Source: Gracilaria vermiculophylla
Lineage: Eukaryota > Rhodophyta > Florideophyceae > Gracilariales > Gracilariaceae
Length of the DNA stretch: 64,000 bases
Direction: 5' to 3'
Assembly: GCA_019155205.2 (NCBI GenBank)
Contig: JAHNZQ020000079.1
Coordinates: 1,639,156-1,703,155, forward strand
Under the pieces are notes generated by a model, which saw only the letters and a list, made by a program, of their open reading frames with translations, had not been told where the DNA came from and did not search any database. Numbering within the stretch: the first letter of the stretch is position 1; every line of letters starts with the position of its first letter. Of the stretch, positions 1-10,230 are shown one piece after another. A program made the position numbers and the translations under genes.

Positions 1-4
1 ACTA

Positions 5-300
5 TGAAAGTCGTGTGACACGTACAGCAAACCAGCGCAGGAGCGCCGGAGTTGCTCAGCTGTTTTTCAATAGTTATGGGCCCAGATACAGGGGTTGCGG
101 GTTCAAGCCCCGCCGTGGTTCAAATATGATCTTTGTACGCTGCCACTGAAAGCGCGATGCACTGTAAGATACTCTCTGCCCGGCTGACAGCACAGCTCGA
201 GATGGGCCGACGTCCTCAGGAAAAGAGGAGGAGTATGAAAGTCGTGTGACACGTACAGCGAACCAGCGCAGGAGCGCCGGAGTTGCTCAACTATTTTTCA
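5..300 (+). mobile_element. TRIM-type miniature LTR retrotransposon, copy 1
   Basis: Two near-identical 65-bp direct repeats (5-69 and 236-300) start with TGAAAGTCG and end TTTTTCA. Three bases after the first is GTTATGGGCCCAG (73-85), the reverse complement of the initiator tRNA-Met anticodon arm, which is the primer site type of Drosophila copia. A polypurine tract (219-233, GGAAAAGAGGAGGAG) lies just before the second repeat. LTR, PBS, PPT, LTR in under 300 bp with no coding capacity is the definition of a TRIM. A perfect 5-bp stem with a 7-base loop TTCAAGC (97-113) looks like a tRNA T-arm. Target duplication cannot be tested because the left flank is the window edge. Confidence 0.75.
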
Positions 301-628
301 ATAAAGTCCGACTGTCTCCAGATGATAATGTTATGCAAAGCACGTTTCATACAGTTCCAATCGTCATGTGATAACTTTGACAAGAATACTTCTAAATGAA
401 CTTTACAACCTACTATTTCTGCTTTTTTGCGCTCCCAGCCCATCACGGTATTAATGGGCGTCGTGACTGGACCTCGCCGCTGCATCTGGCACAGCGCCGT
501 TGCGACCGCAGCAGTAGCCAAGCGCTGGCGCATGCAATGGGGGCTCTCAGCAAATTGCTGGGCCTCGCGGAGGGCGCGCAAACGCCTTACCTCTTCGGAG
601 AAAGCTCAAGACTTTGCCGGACGGGCTA
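291..628 (-). pseudogene. Minus-strand ORF relic, truncated by TRIM copy 1
   Basis: In the minus strand the reading frame containing ALREAQQFAES and VMGWERKKAEIVG matches the equivalent frame of block 2 (19651-20112) almost residue for residue. In this copy an in-frame TGA interrupts the frame upstream of EEVRRL (near 600), and the C-terminal end runs into the TRIM LTR at 303. I do not recognise the protein; it is Ala/Arg-rich then mixed. It may be an exon of a host gene or merely an open frame in a conserved repeat. The large alternative frame 547-1206 is not conserved in block 2 and was not chosen. Confidence 0.3.
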
Positions 629-1311
629 AGGTGCGCCGTGGTGGCGGCGACCGACGACAACAGCGTCAGTGACATGCGTGAGGCGAGAGCGGCTTTGTCG
701 GCTCCGGGACGTTGGGCAGCGACGCCAGCGTCGCGGGCAGAACGCTCGCTTGAAAGGAACGTGCGTGGTGCGACTGCGCGATGGGAAGCCGCTTGAACAG
801 CGCTGCGGGATGGGGCGGTACATGGAAAGCTGAGGTGGCCGCGACGGGGGGCGCAGGTGGTGTGGCAGATTGTGCGAGAAGAGCGGCACAGTGATGGCTG
901 AAAGACACGAGAGAGGCGAGGTCGTCGAAGGCGACAAAGCTTACGCAGCAGTTTTCTTTGTAACACTGCGGAGCGGAAAATTCGATCCGAAAAAGATTCT
1001 GGCTGATTGTCGCTGGAGAACAACAGACTTATTTCTACTACAGTAGATAATGCGTTGCGATCGCTTGTATAGCCAAAAACGGCCATGCTCCAATCGACAC
1101 AGAACTCGAAGACAATGATATTATGTTGAAGACTGTCTTCAACACCGCTGTTTGTCGCAGATTGGCTTGTAGAATACTTTTGTGGTTCTGAGTGGGGCAA
1201 CAGCATATTGTGTGTTTCATTTTCTCTTTTTCAGGTTGCACAAATAAGCTGTGCATGAGAAAACAGAATCACAACATGTCAACAAATACCTTTATCCAAG
1301 TGCTGGAGTGC

Positions 1312-1411
1312 TGATATCACAGCGGTCCTCTGATACCACCTGCAAAAAGTGCTGATACCTTATCATATACATTCGGTCCATTGATATCACACTCTTCGAG
1401 AATTGATATCA
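1312..1411. promoter_or_regulatory. Cluster of palindromic TGATATCA motifs
   Basis: The 8-bp palindrome TGATATCA occurs three times within 100 bp (1312-1319, 1382-1389, 1404-1411), with related TGATACC words between. In block 2 two of the sites persist (20652-20659, 20722-20729). It lies upstream of the minus-strand ORF and about 2.2 kb upstream of the secreted-protein gene. A regulatory role is inference from clustering and partial conservation only. Confidence 0.25.
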
Positions 1412-3596
1412 GATCGGACCAACGTTCGTACGCCAACAGGTCATTTACTTGTTGCCACGGGATTTGGCGTTCATTGCACGCGTGATGTCACCGCCGATAT
1501 CATCCGAGTGCGGATTGTCCATTGCTGGTACTGCGTGGTTGGCAAGAAATCAGCAGTGCGAGAAAGAAGATATGTTGACAAGCACCTGCGGATATCGGGC
1601 ACTCGCTTTTGAACAGGGTTCCTACTACTTTCCTTACTCTGATGACACACCTTCATATTCATGTGTAGACCAAAATAAATCACTCTCGTATTCCAGGATG
1701 TAAGTACCTGATGAATAACCTTATGGAAAAGTTTATAATAGCCGCGTACAGCTTGTCATTTCTCTGCGAAAATGGGCTACGCTCAGGGACCCATGTTTGT
1801 AACACAAGCTAGCTGATTTCAAAGAAACTATTTTTTCAGAAAGCACGAATAGCTCACCATATGACGTGTCGGAAAGTTAATTTGACTTTGAACTTGGCGA
1901 GTGAAGCCGACCTCGTTTCCGTTTTTCTGCAGTATTCCTAATGTGCCATACTTTGTATTAAATGAAAGCTGGGTGTCTTTGCCTCTTATGCACGATATCG
2001 TGGCTTCTATCTCAATACAGAAAACAAATGAACAAGTCAAACAATGCAGCGTTCCAAATGGTATTGTTTTCGTAAAACACTTTAATGTGTCGCGCGTGCC
2101 AAGCTCGTGTCCACAAACGGTATCAGCGCCCACAGAGCGTGTATGAGGGAGGCTACGCAATTCGGTCACACCTCAATCTTTTCAAGCTTTGAGATCAACC
2201 AAAGCACGGTCCTTCCGCTTCCTTTCCGACTCAATCGCTTGCTGCATCTCCCGATTACACAACCAACTCCTTTTGAACAGCGCTGTTCAAAGCGCGCTTC
2301 CGAGCAGCGCGAGAAGCAGCAATCCTGGGCCTCTACTGGAGAGTCCCTGTTGAAAGCTCCATCGGCGCATGTCTGCGCGGAGCGAGCTTAATGTGGCGAC
2401 GGAGCTTTGCAGCTCTTTCAAGGCAAAAGCTGTCTTTGATGCTTGCTTTCAAAGCGTTTGGTACAGACTCTGCGGTCAAATGACGCCCGGTTGAAGTGTT
2501 CTCTCTGTCTTGCTGCGGCGGAAATTTACAACTCTGGGTTTTGATTTCCGTTCGACGAACTCCTGTAGCTCAAGCACTCCTATGATTTCTACCAAAAGGT
2601 CATTCTATTGAAAGCTTCATGTTTCTACTCTTTTGTCACTGAGTTGTGAGGGGAACGGGTGATACGTTTTTCCGTGCGAGCAAGTAGCATGCTGCTCGCT
2701 TTTCTTGGAATCGCGTTTTGGAGGAAGAAAAACAAGCGTGTAGGGGTGTTGTATGGAAGTACGCATTAAAAATTCCGACGAAACTCATGGACAACTGATC
2801 ATAGCATTTAAGCTCATGAAACACAGCCCTCTAAATTACGCAAACTTCTTGAGCAGTGACAGTGCTCCTCATAAAATCAGGTGCGACTATTCTAGCCCGT
2901 ACTGTACATGCTGCTAGGTCATGAATCAATCTCATCACTTTGACGTGACCCGTTGGTCGCTAATTTTTTTCTGCTTGAGATTAAAAGGGAGCATCATGAG
3001 TCACCATGAGTCCCGCGAAGCTAAAGCTCCGTCATTTCTCTCTCTGTCTCTGTCTTTCATTGTTGTATCAAACAACTCATTTGAACGAAACTGTTATTGT
3101 GAGAGGGAGCTTCAGAAAAGCCAATTTCAACATGAGCTTTTCACCATGTCCCATACTCTGCTCTGCACACTTCTTTGTCATCTGTATGCCGGTGACTGAA
3201 TGTGCGACAATGAAAAGAAACAAATTGTTGCCATCTTTGATTGATTTTATCAAAGGCATATCAAAAATTCGTTAACAATCGCTCATTTTCTCCTTCTCTC
3301 GGTCGCTTTTACAGTTTCAGGTGTGTAGAGGCTTTCATTCGAGAACATGTTTCCCTTTGAACATACATCTTGCTGGATTGGATATTACTCAGCGTACCGA
3401 AGCATTTCTTGAAACCAAGCAGAACACGCTTTGCCAACAATACCTTAGTTTCAATCAAAGCTTTGATCATGTTCATACGGTTAATCAATAAAACTGGAAA
3501 GACGAGAAATGTTCTCTTTTCCAATGTGGTTCGAGAACAAGCGATTAGATTCTGTAACATGGCTTTATTGAGAAATAAGCCATTAATCCATCGTTA

Positions 3597-3623
3597 CATG
3601 CGCTTTGCGGCATATAAAAGCCT
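3597..3623 (+). promoter_or_regulatory. Core promoter with TATA box, gene 1
   Basis: TATAAAAG at 3613-3620 is embedded in a 27-bp stretch (3597-3623) identical in all three gene copies (23087-23113, 63082-63108) although surrounding DNA has diverged. A start site about 30 bp downstream (near 3645) would make 3731 the first ATG of the transcript, with a 5' UTR of about 85 bases. The longer frame opening at 3605 would overlap the TATA box and is rejected. Confidence 0.7.
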
Positions 3624-3730
3624 CGACTTACGTTATTCCTGCAACTCAGTGTTCTATCAAGAGCCCGACGCCTCAGCCAAAGTCTTTCAGTCAATATCGC
3701 ACCTCTGTTTTGGAACTAAACCCTTCAAGT

Positions 3731-4168
3731 ATGAGGTCTGACGGCGTTTGCATGAAACCATTGGTGTTCGCGATCATGGCATCCTTGCTCCGTTTTCCCT
3801 CCACTTCTGCCGAAATCGCCGTCTGCCGGCAAACAAGTATCTGCAGGTTGGAAGGTGGCCGTCGGATACACTGTCTTAACCTCCCGAACGAAGAGCGCCT
3901 GATTCTCCACGTCCTGACCGATAAAAAACTGGGCGCTAAAGTGAAACAAATGTGGACTGTCAGGGATTCGGGAGAAGGCGCTCTAAACCTGAGGCCACAT
4001 CATACCACTGCGGCGGGGATAAGCTTCCATGAAATGAATGTCAGCTGCAGTTTCATAAACACCACACAAAGAAGAGGTAGGAAGAAGGCGAGGTCTTCTT
4101 CTTGCCGTGGTGAGAAAGTGGTTTCAGTGAAACATAATGGAAAGAGGTACAGCTGCTGCCGTGCTTGA
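3731..4168 (+). CDS. Small cysteine-rich secreted protein, copy 1
   Basis: 145 residues. The start at 3731 is the first ATG after the promoter and is conserved in all copies; a second conserved ATG lies 7 codons on (3752). A hydrophobic segment (LVFAIMASLL) followed by STSA and then EIAVC is a classic signal peptide cleaved near residue 27, so the product is probably exported. The mature part has Cys in C-X5-C-X8-C order near its N-terminus, a central LILHVLTDKK segment, NVS and NTT glycosylation sequons, and ends in YSCCRA. It has 7 mature cysteines against 8 in copy 2: the fourth (RPC in copy 2) is RPH here, leaving an odd number. Single exon. I recognise no family; function unknown. Flanked downstream by a conserved 3' region, then gypsy LTR sequence. 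Confidence 0.75.
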   Translation: MRSDGVCMKPLVFAIMASLLRFPSTSAEIAVCRQTSICRLEGGRRIHCLNLPNEERLILHVLTDKKLGAKVKQMWTVRDSGEGALNLRPHHTTAAGISFHEMNVSCSFINTTQRRGRKKARSSSCRGEKVVSVKHNGKRYSCCRA

Positions 4169-4948
4169 TGGATTGACCTCTTCGAAAAAAACTTACGCGC
4201 TAAATGGATACATATCTCGTTTTGCTCTGTTTTGTCTGCGATTAGTTGAGGGCATTGGCTATGGTGCAGCGGACGCTTAAACTGTCTCTTGAGTGTTTGT
4301 GATAGTTTTAAATGCACCCTCTGAAATGATTCCTATCCCGTTTGTTGGAGTTTGCACTTTAAAACAAGTATTAAAGAAAATAACAAAGGTGAACTTTGAA
4401 AGCCAAGAATATCGTTGAATATTTCCTTACCCGATGCTGCTACTCAAGGCATAACCTATTAATATTCAAAGTTGTATTTTATTTTTTTTTGAAACCTATT
4501 TTCATCAGAATCTTCAAAATTGTTGTTTGCTGAACAAAAGTATTTGAATTATTGTAATCAGAGCAAGAAATAACGAGCATTTGTTCTTTGCGGTTATGTA
4601 TTTTTCGGATGCGCTCACTTGGGAATTGGTGGTTTTATAATCCTCAAGTACTGCAAGCAGTAGCCTAGAGTCTGGAAAAAATGAAAAACCATGCAGTTTT
4701 TGTATTCTCTTTTATCGCTGCACAATTATCTATTTTACTTTTAGGGGAGGGCGGGAGATAAACACATCGAGAAAACGCATTCAATTTCAAGAAGGGGTAT
4801 CATACCAAAATGATTTGCGGCATCAATATTGACTGTCTATATGGAGCACAGAAAAAAAACACCTGAATGAAAGAGTGCTGTCGTTTAGCAAATAATAAAC
4901 TTCAATCGATTCAGTAAAGCCACATGACAATATCACCATAGCACCCAC

Positions 4949-5490
4949 TGTACTACAGGTGATGTGGTGATGTGGCTGTACGATGGGATATTACTTAGGA
5001 GGGTTCCAATGTTATTAACTGAGCCGCGTGGTGCATTATTCGAAACACGTGCGCTACAGTACCCTTGAGGAACAGTAGAATTTAGATATGTTTTAGTTAA
5101 TTGTTGCAGGTAGATACTACAGTAGTGAGACCTGCCAAGGCGAGCTACCGGCGTGGTACTTAATCTGCCGGTCGAGCTCCTCTGCTGGGGAAGTAAACCA
5201 AGCAACCCTGAGTCTACGTCTATTTTTCCCATTGGAGACTCTTGTCGAAGATGCTTAGGTTTCTAAGCCGCCTATTTCCAGGTAGCCTTGTAGCAGCGCC
5301 TGCAGGAGCATTGTCTGCCCAGTGAACATCCCTCTGCGCTTGGTGCTTGCGGATCCCCTTTCAGGATTCCCCCGGTCCGTAACAGCGATTGCCGGAGACC
5401 ACCTCTAGGAACTCGCACCTTTTGAGTCGACAAAAACTCCTCATGGACGTTGTGCACTACCACCGTGAAAGAAGAACTGACGGTACCACA
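4949..5490 (+). repeat. Gypsy family 1 LTR, plus orientation, abutting inverted LTR ends
   Basis: Matches the LTRs at 26077-26629, 36397-36950 and 55492-56045 from TGTACTACAG to GGTACCACA. It is in plus orientation, whereas the adjoining element body (copy A) is minus. It is bracketed by short inverted LTR starts: 4920-4957 on the left (38 bp) and 5491-5515 on the right (25 bp); the right one joins directly to the copy A interior and is its proper 3' LTR start. So the LTR here has been inverted or replaced. Confidence 0.8.
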
Positions 5491-5747
5491 CCACCTTAGG
5501 TTCCACTGTACAACATACCCCCTTTTCTGAATTGCACCACGTCCTCGAAGTGCATCTCGTTCCAAATCAATCCTTAAGTGGCTCCTGATGGCGTGGGCGC
5601 CTTAGCGGTCTCCCCAATGTGCGAAATACCCCGCCTACCGGGGAATCATCCTGAACTGTCCAACTTCGCCGCAGCGGACCGACTGCGGGTTTGCGTATAT
5701 CCTTCGAGGTATTTTTGGGTCCGTAACGCCTGTAGGCCCAGCCTCAC

Positions 5748-8068
5748 TTGCTCCTTCTCGGTCCCCCTCCCCTCGCGCTACAGCTCCAGATGGTGATTTT
5801 TTCTCCCACGCCCTGGTGTGTTGTCCGTGCGGCGTCAGCATTCTGCGTCCGCGGTTGGGGCGTGGGCCGGTCCGGTCTACGTCGTTGGTTTCTTCCCGTA
5901 GTAGGGTGCGGTGGTTCTTCACAGAGCCCAACGCTCCGATTCCCCCGAGGATCCCTTTTGGGAAACGCCCAACCCATCGCGTCCGCTCGTGCACCATCAT
6001 TGGAGACAACACAAGCATACTTTCTGCTTCTGCTCTGTCATCGTCCTCCGTCTGCTATGAACTCGTTCCCCGCTAAGGTTCACGTCTCCTCGTCTGTATC
6101 CCTTCGTCCGTCCTCTCCGCACATTCTTCGCCGGCGCCGCGACATGACTCTTTTTTCCGAGGGGCATGTAATGGAAGGCCTCTCCCCTGGTGGTCTTCCG
6201 TGTAACTTCTCTGGTGCTACGACACATTCACTTGCAATCCTTAGAGCTATTTACACCATTGGAAGGACTTCTCCGGTCCAGGCTCCTTCGTCTCCACCCG
6301 ATCCTGAGGTGTATCGCACCTCCACGGGTGCGCCGCTCCGCCCAGAGGAACACTTCGACCATCGTGCCACGCGGGTTTTCGTGCCCTTCCATGACAGGCG
6401 CGTCAGTCTTCCGTGCCCCCTGAACGACTACACCCACCATTTCGGACCGTACCTTTAGGCGATGAGGTTCCGCGCAGTACCGGAGGTGCTTGGAACAACC
6501 AGAAGCGGAACCGGGTGGACACCTTTCGTGCTCACTGGCTCCATATTCCGGTTCACTGTAATAAAGCTCCGACCACGGTGGGGCACTGCAACACTCCTTA
6601 TCTCAGGTTTGCCGAAAAGCGTGAGATCCAAACTCAGCTCCAACTACTTATCTATAAGAAAAGCGCACATCAGCGAGCAGGGCGGCCCGAAATTATCGCC
6701 AATGGACGCTCTGCCCTTGCGGTTCTGCCCTTCTATCCCCCGTACGGTGGCTTCTACTGGCTCAACCGTAATCGATGGGGGACGCAACTTGCGGATAAAA
6801 CCCGAGTGCAGAATGCCTTCAGGTACTTCCATAGTTGACACAACACGGAGTTCAATGACATACCTTCCGGGCAGCGTACGATGTACTAACTCAAAGTGAG
6901 CGAATCCTGGAGGGACCATTGTGTCTCCCTACATCTCTGTGGGGTAACGTCCATCACCTTCGCGTATCACACATCGGAGATTTTGGACCCAAATGACTCC
7001 TTAGGGCGGTTTGTCATGTTGATCGCCTCTACGGAATTCTCGGCCCACACTCTAGCGGCGTATCTCCAGGCAGCGGACGAAGGCCTCACTTCGTATACTC
7101 TTATCCAGGTCCTGCGCTCCTTCGGCTTTCGGAACCTGGTCAACCGCACCGCGTGGATCGAATTCGAGGCGGATACGCTGCTGGTTTACAACCTGCAGGT
7201 GGCGTGGAACTGTACGCAGGGCTTCTTTTGGTATTGTAATGGCGAAGAGAAGTTTCACCCCATTGTGTGCAGCCCTATTGGAGACTATGAAGGGTGACCC
7301 TACCCGGCCTCTTCCCATCTTGCCACTGCTTGGGTTCCTCAGGTGCCACGGCTCCGTGTTCCCGACTATGATTCCATGTTGGACCGTCTCTGGACCTACA
7401 CGCCTCTTCCATTACCGCCTCCGTTGCAAGCCCTGGCTGCATCTACTGAGGTCAAGACGCAGCCTGCAGCCTCGATGCCAAATCCTCCCGCAGTTGCTGC
7501 CGCCGTGTCTCCTACGGAAGAGAACGAGATCACTTCCGTGCCAACTGCTTCGGCCCCAGTGATGCAATCCAGACTGCGGAGCGTCCCGGTGCTTGTTGTT
7601 CAGCCTCACCTAAGGAGCGTTCCCGTTCCCGTACAGACTTCTCCTCCGTTGTCGGCTGCTTCATCCTTGGGCCTGCCAACCTCCGCGGTGGTGCCTGCAG
7701 AACCCATTTGGGAACCCGCCGTCTCAGCCGGTCCGCCGTCCGTGACTCCTTCCGTGGAGCTGGTTGTTCCGTCGATGGAGATTGCCGCTTCTGGCATACC
7801 CTCTGGTGGGGCATCTTTTGGGGCTCTGGGTACTGCCTTCCAGGAGTTGGTGCAGGCGCGCCTTGGGACTGGCCGTTCTGCTTCAACTTCCCTTGTAGAC
7901 GCTCTTCGCAAGGCTCGTAACTGGGGCGTAGAGCTCCACAAAGCCCGAGCGGACCGAGCCTTGATGGCTGTCATCAAGGAGAACGTGGCGTCGTTCTCCG
8001 AGAGCCAAGCACTAATGGCGGAATCTCGCCTGCAAACGGAGTATGTGACGCGGTGCGATAACCTTTAG
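5748..8068 (+). pseudogene. Antisense ORF of gypsy family 1, copy A
   Basis: Encoded opposite to gag-pol. The frames 5748-6458, 6413-6838, 6896-7297 and 7343-8068 join into one protein of roughly 650-750 residues with a few breaks. Parts in order: a Pro/Ser-rich start; a region with RVFVPFHD and HFGPYL; a central domain with LYWFN/FYWLNRNRWGTQLAD and ITFAYHTSE, DPNDSLGRF, AYLQA; a WIEFEADTLLVYNLQ segment; a Pro-rich linker with two LRSVPV repeats; and a charged helix (ELHKARADRALMAVIKEN) ending CDNL-stop. Copy B (33476-36110, minus) matches every part and stops at the same place. I recognise no known family. Its 3' end meets the 3' end of pol tail to tail. Proposed start: ATG near 6057 or further upstream; not resolved. 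Confidence 0.6.
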
Positions 8069-8413
8069 GCGTAAGAATCTCAGGCAATGGGAGATACTTC
8101 ACGCTAGCGGCGGAGTAAGAGATCCTTGAGCTGGATCAGAAGCTCCGTGAACGGTACTTGCAATGTGAATGGTACGTACCTAATTGCCCAGCGACACAAA
8201 GCACCGCTGCGGGAGTGTCCAACAAGCTTGCAACGGCAGCCTGGAGGCGAAAAAGATAATTCCAGGTGGGGCATAGGCAGCGGAGACGAAAAAAAACTCC
8301 AGTTTGGGACCCCGTCCCCCTTTCATAAACGGAAACGCCTATGCGGAGATGCGTTTCCGCCCCAGATACGCGTGATATCCCCTGATGCGGTTCTCCGGGA
8401 TGTGTTTGAGATG

Positions 8414-8899
8414 TTATTTCATCCCATTCTTTGATATGTACCCGTACCAGCGGACGTCGTACAGTATCCCTGCCGGGGTTCGTCGGTGAGAGGCGATATG
8501 GTCCATCGCATACAGGATATCACCTTGAGGGGTCATGATGGCGTCTGGAGCTTCCAGCAATGGTTTGCCGAAAGGTGTGACGGGATTTCCAGTATTCAGC
8601 GGTCTCATTGCTCCTGAGGCGGTCGTAGGAGAACGTTCCTCGCGTGACCCCTGAGGTGGGATGGGGTGCATTCCTGAAGAGCTGGTCGTCGGGACTTTCG
8701 GCACCCGATCAGGGTAGACGACGTCTCGGAGCCCGTGTACCCCAATGGCAACAGTGTCCCTATAGGTGTCCAGGACTTTGTAAGATCCTGAAGTTCTCAG
8801 CACTAACTTTTGCTTGACCTCCGGTTGTTCGTCTGATGTCTCCTCAGGTTTGTCAAGGAAAACCTCGTTGCTTTCCTTCAGGTGAGGGCCTTCCTTCAC
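8414..8899 (-). pseudogene. Gypsy copy A: pol C-terminal tail with chromodomain
   Basis: After integrase the frame ends with MDHIASHRRTPAGILYDVRW then YGY, which fits the chromodomain core (I-x-x-HR, G-x-LY-x-VRW-x-GY). Copy B adds the expected DDT-PPEHIPETF continuation at about 33110-33170. Chromodomains on Ty3/gypsy integrases (chromoviruses) bind histone marks and direct insertion to chromatin. Here a frame break follows KNGMK. A linker rich in Ser/Pro precedes it. Confidence 0.6.
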
Positions 8900-9019
8900 C
8901 TTCCGGTCGAAATATTGCTTATATCTCCTCTGCGAGGCGTTGAGACTTTCCTTTATAAGGAAGATTGCGTCCTCAAATGGGTTTAATATAGAGCGTTTTG
9001 CTGGCGCCGCTGTTAGTAC

Positions 9020-9547
9020 CTATGACCCATCCGCCGGGGGCGCCGTGGCGCGTGCCAAAATGACGGCACAAGGCGGTATGCCCGAGAGCACCAGATTGAA
9101 AGGAGTGGTCCTTGTGGAGCGGTGCACCTGCAGGTAGTATGCATACGTCAGCGGGCTCACGTATGCGTCCCAATCTTTCTGGTTGTTCACATCGTAGTGC
9201 TTCAACCTGGAGGCGATGGTTTTGGTAAACCTCTCCGCCTGTCTGTTAGTCTGGGGATAATGGGCAGTCTTAAACAACTGTTTAATCCCCAGCATTCCGG
9301 AAGTGGCGCTAAATAGCTTCGCCGCAAACTGGGGTCCATTGTCCATACGGAGATTCAACGATATCTCATGTGGGTGAACCCAGTGCTCCAGTAAGGTGTC
9401 GGTAATTATTGCTGCAGTGGTGCTCCGCAGGGGAACGGCGCGCGTGATCTTCGAAAACCGGTGGGTGATCACGAGGATGAATCGGTACCTCGCTCCATCT
9501 TCGGCAGGGGGCCCAAAATGTCCATGGCCACGATTTCCAAAGGTCAT
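9020..9547 (-). pseudogene. Gypsy copy A: integrase core (second part)
   Basis: Contains RMDNGPQFAAKLF (second catalytic Asp), the YPQTNRQAERF motif (catalytic Glu in AERF) and HYDVNNQKDWDAYVSPLTYA, all standard for Ty3/gypsy integrase. The first part, with the zinc-binding region, lies beyond the piggyBac insertion at 12366-12632. In copy B the two parts are contiguous, which shows the piggyBac landed inside the integrase gene. Confidence 0.8.
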
Positions 9548-9790
9548 GAAGGCGGGAACAGAGTGAGTGGCGTCCGGTCTCTACGGATATTCCCCCTAGT
9601 GTCTATTCTACCGGTGTGCCGACCTCATATGAGGTCAAATGGACCTCATATGAGGTCAGCGCACCATCACGCAAAAATGAAAATTAAAAACTGGAATTTG
9701 ACCCGTAGACGAATATTTAGGAAATTTTAATATTAAAAACCTGTGCTCCAGGATTGCATGTGGACAATAAATAGTTGCAGACCCTGCCAT

Positions 9791-9862
9791 AAGCTATCAC
9801 AGTAGCTCAGTGGTCATCAAATTACACGCGAGGAACAAATCTTGAGTTCGAATCTCGCTGAG
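9791..9862 (+). repeat. tRNA-derived module inside piggyBac copy 1
   Basis: TAGCTCAGTGG (9803-9813) fits the pol III A box and GAGTTCGAATCTC (9844-9856) the B box, with tRNA-like spacing and a T-arm-like stem. The acceptor stem does not pair, so this is not a functional tRNA gene. The same module, mutated, sits at the same place in piggyBac copy 2 (about 39990-40056), so it belongs to the transposon family rather than being a separate insertion. Confidence 0.5.
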
Positions 9863-10230
9863 TTTCTAAAAACTCAAAAACTCCTTCGAATGCTCGACTA
9901 ATTCTAAAAATATTTTAACGTTTAGAACGTTTTCAACATCCTTTTGAACAGCAGACAGAATAAGGTAACATCTGTTAAAGGGGCAGTTTCGTAATAGAGT
10001 TTAAAAAATCTAGCAAGTCAAAATAACGCGGATTGAATTAGTAGGGGGCTTAAGGTATAAGAACTTTTGCTTAACAATTGCATTGAAATGTTGAATTTTA
10101 CGTTAAAAAATCAATGTTGTCAACGTTGTTGACATGGTTTTTAGATACTTTGCTTCATTATACCGTGATACTACTCAATGGTTTTCATAAAACTATCTCT
10201 GTTCGTCCCAGTGTGATATAAAAACAGTTC

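Larger units (their letters stand above)
303..4910 (+). repeat. Duplicated block 1 (carries secreted-protein gene 1)
   Basis: From 303 the sequence is collinear with about 19673-24385, starting in both at a segment reading CGACTGTCTCCAGATGAT and ending just before unrelated transposon insertions. The match covers a minus-strand ORF, a TGATATCA-rich stretch, long non-coding DNA, the promoter, the gene and its 3' flank. Compared with block 2 it lacks about 190 bp near 1775 (present at about 21093-21287). I see no gene in 1420-3590; its short ORFs are not conserved as protein between blocks. The 3' flank 4170-4910 is also conserved, including a TATTAAAGAAAATAAC stretch near 4368 that could hold the poly(A) signal. 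Confidence 0.85.

Noticed and set aside
60..130. A genuine tRNA gene at the window start
   Set aside because: The T-arm-like hairpin is good but no acceptor or D stem forms, and the segment is bounded by LTRs as the interior of a TRIM.
547..1206. 219-codon minus-strand ORF
   Set aside because: The frame is not kept in block 2, where the same DNA is broken into other frames; the conserved frame there is a different one.
3605..3730. Longer N-terminus for secreted-protein gene 1 (and 23095 for gene 2)
   Set aside because: This start lies upstream of or on the TATA box, so it would be outside the transcript, and it would bury the signal peptide.
9599..9660. CRISPR-like or tandem repeat from repeated GACCTCATATGAGGTC
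   Set aside because: Only two units, each a palindrome at a transposon end; eukaryotic context.
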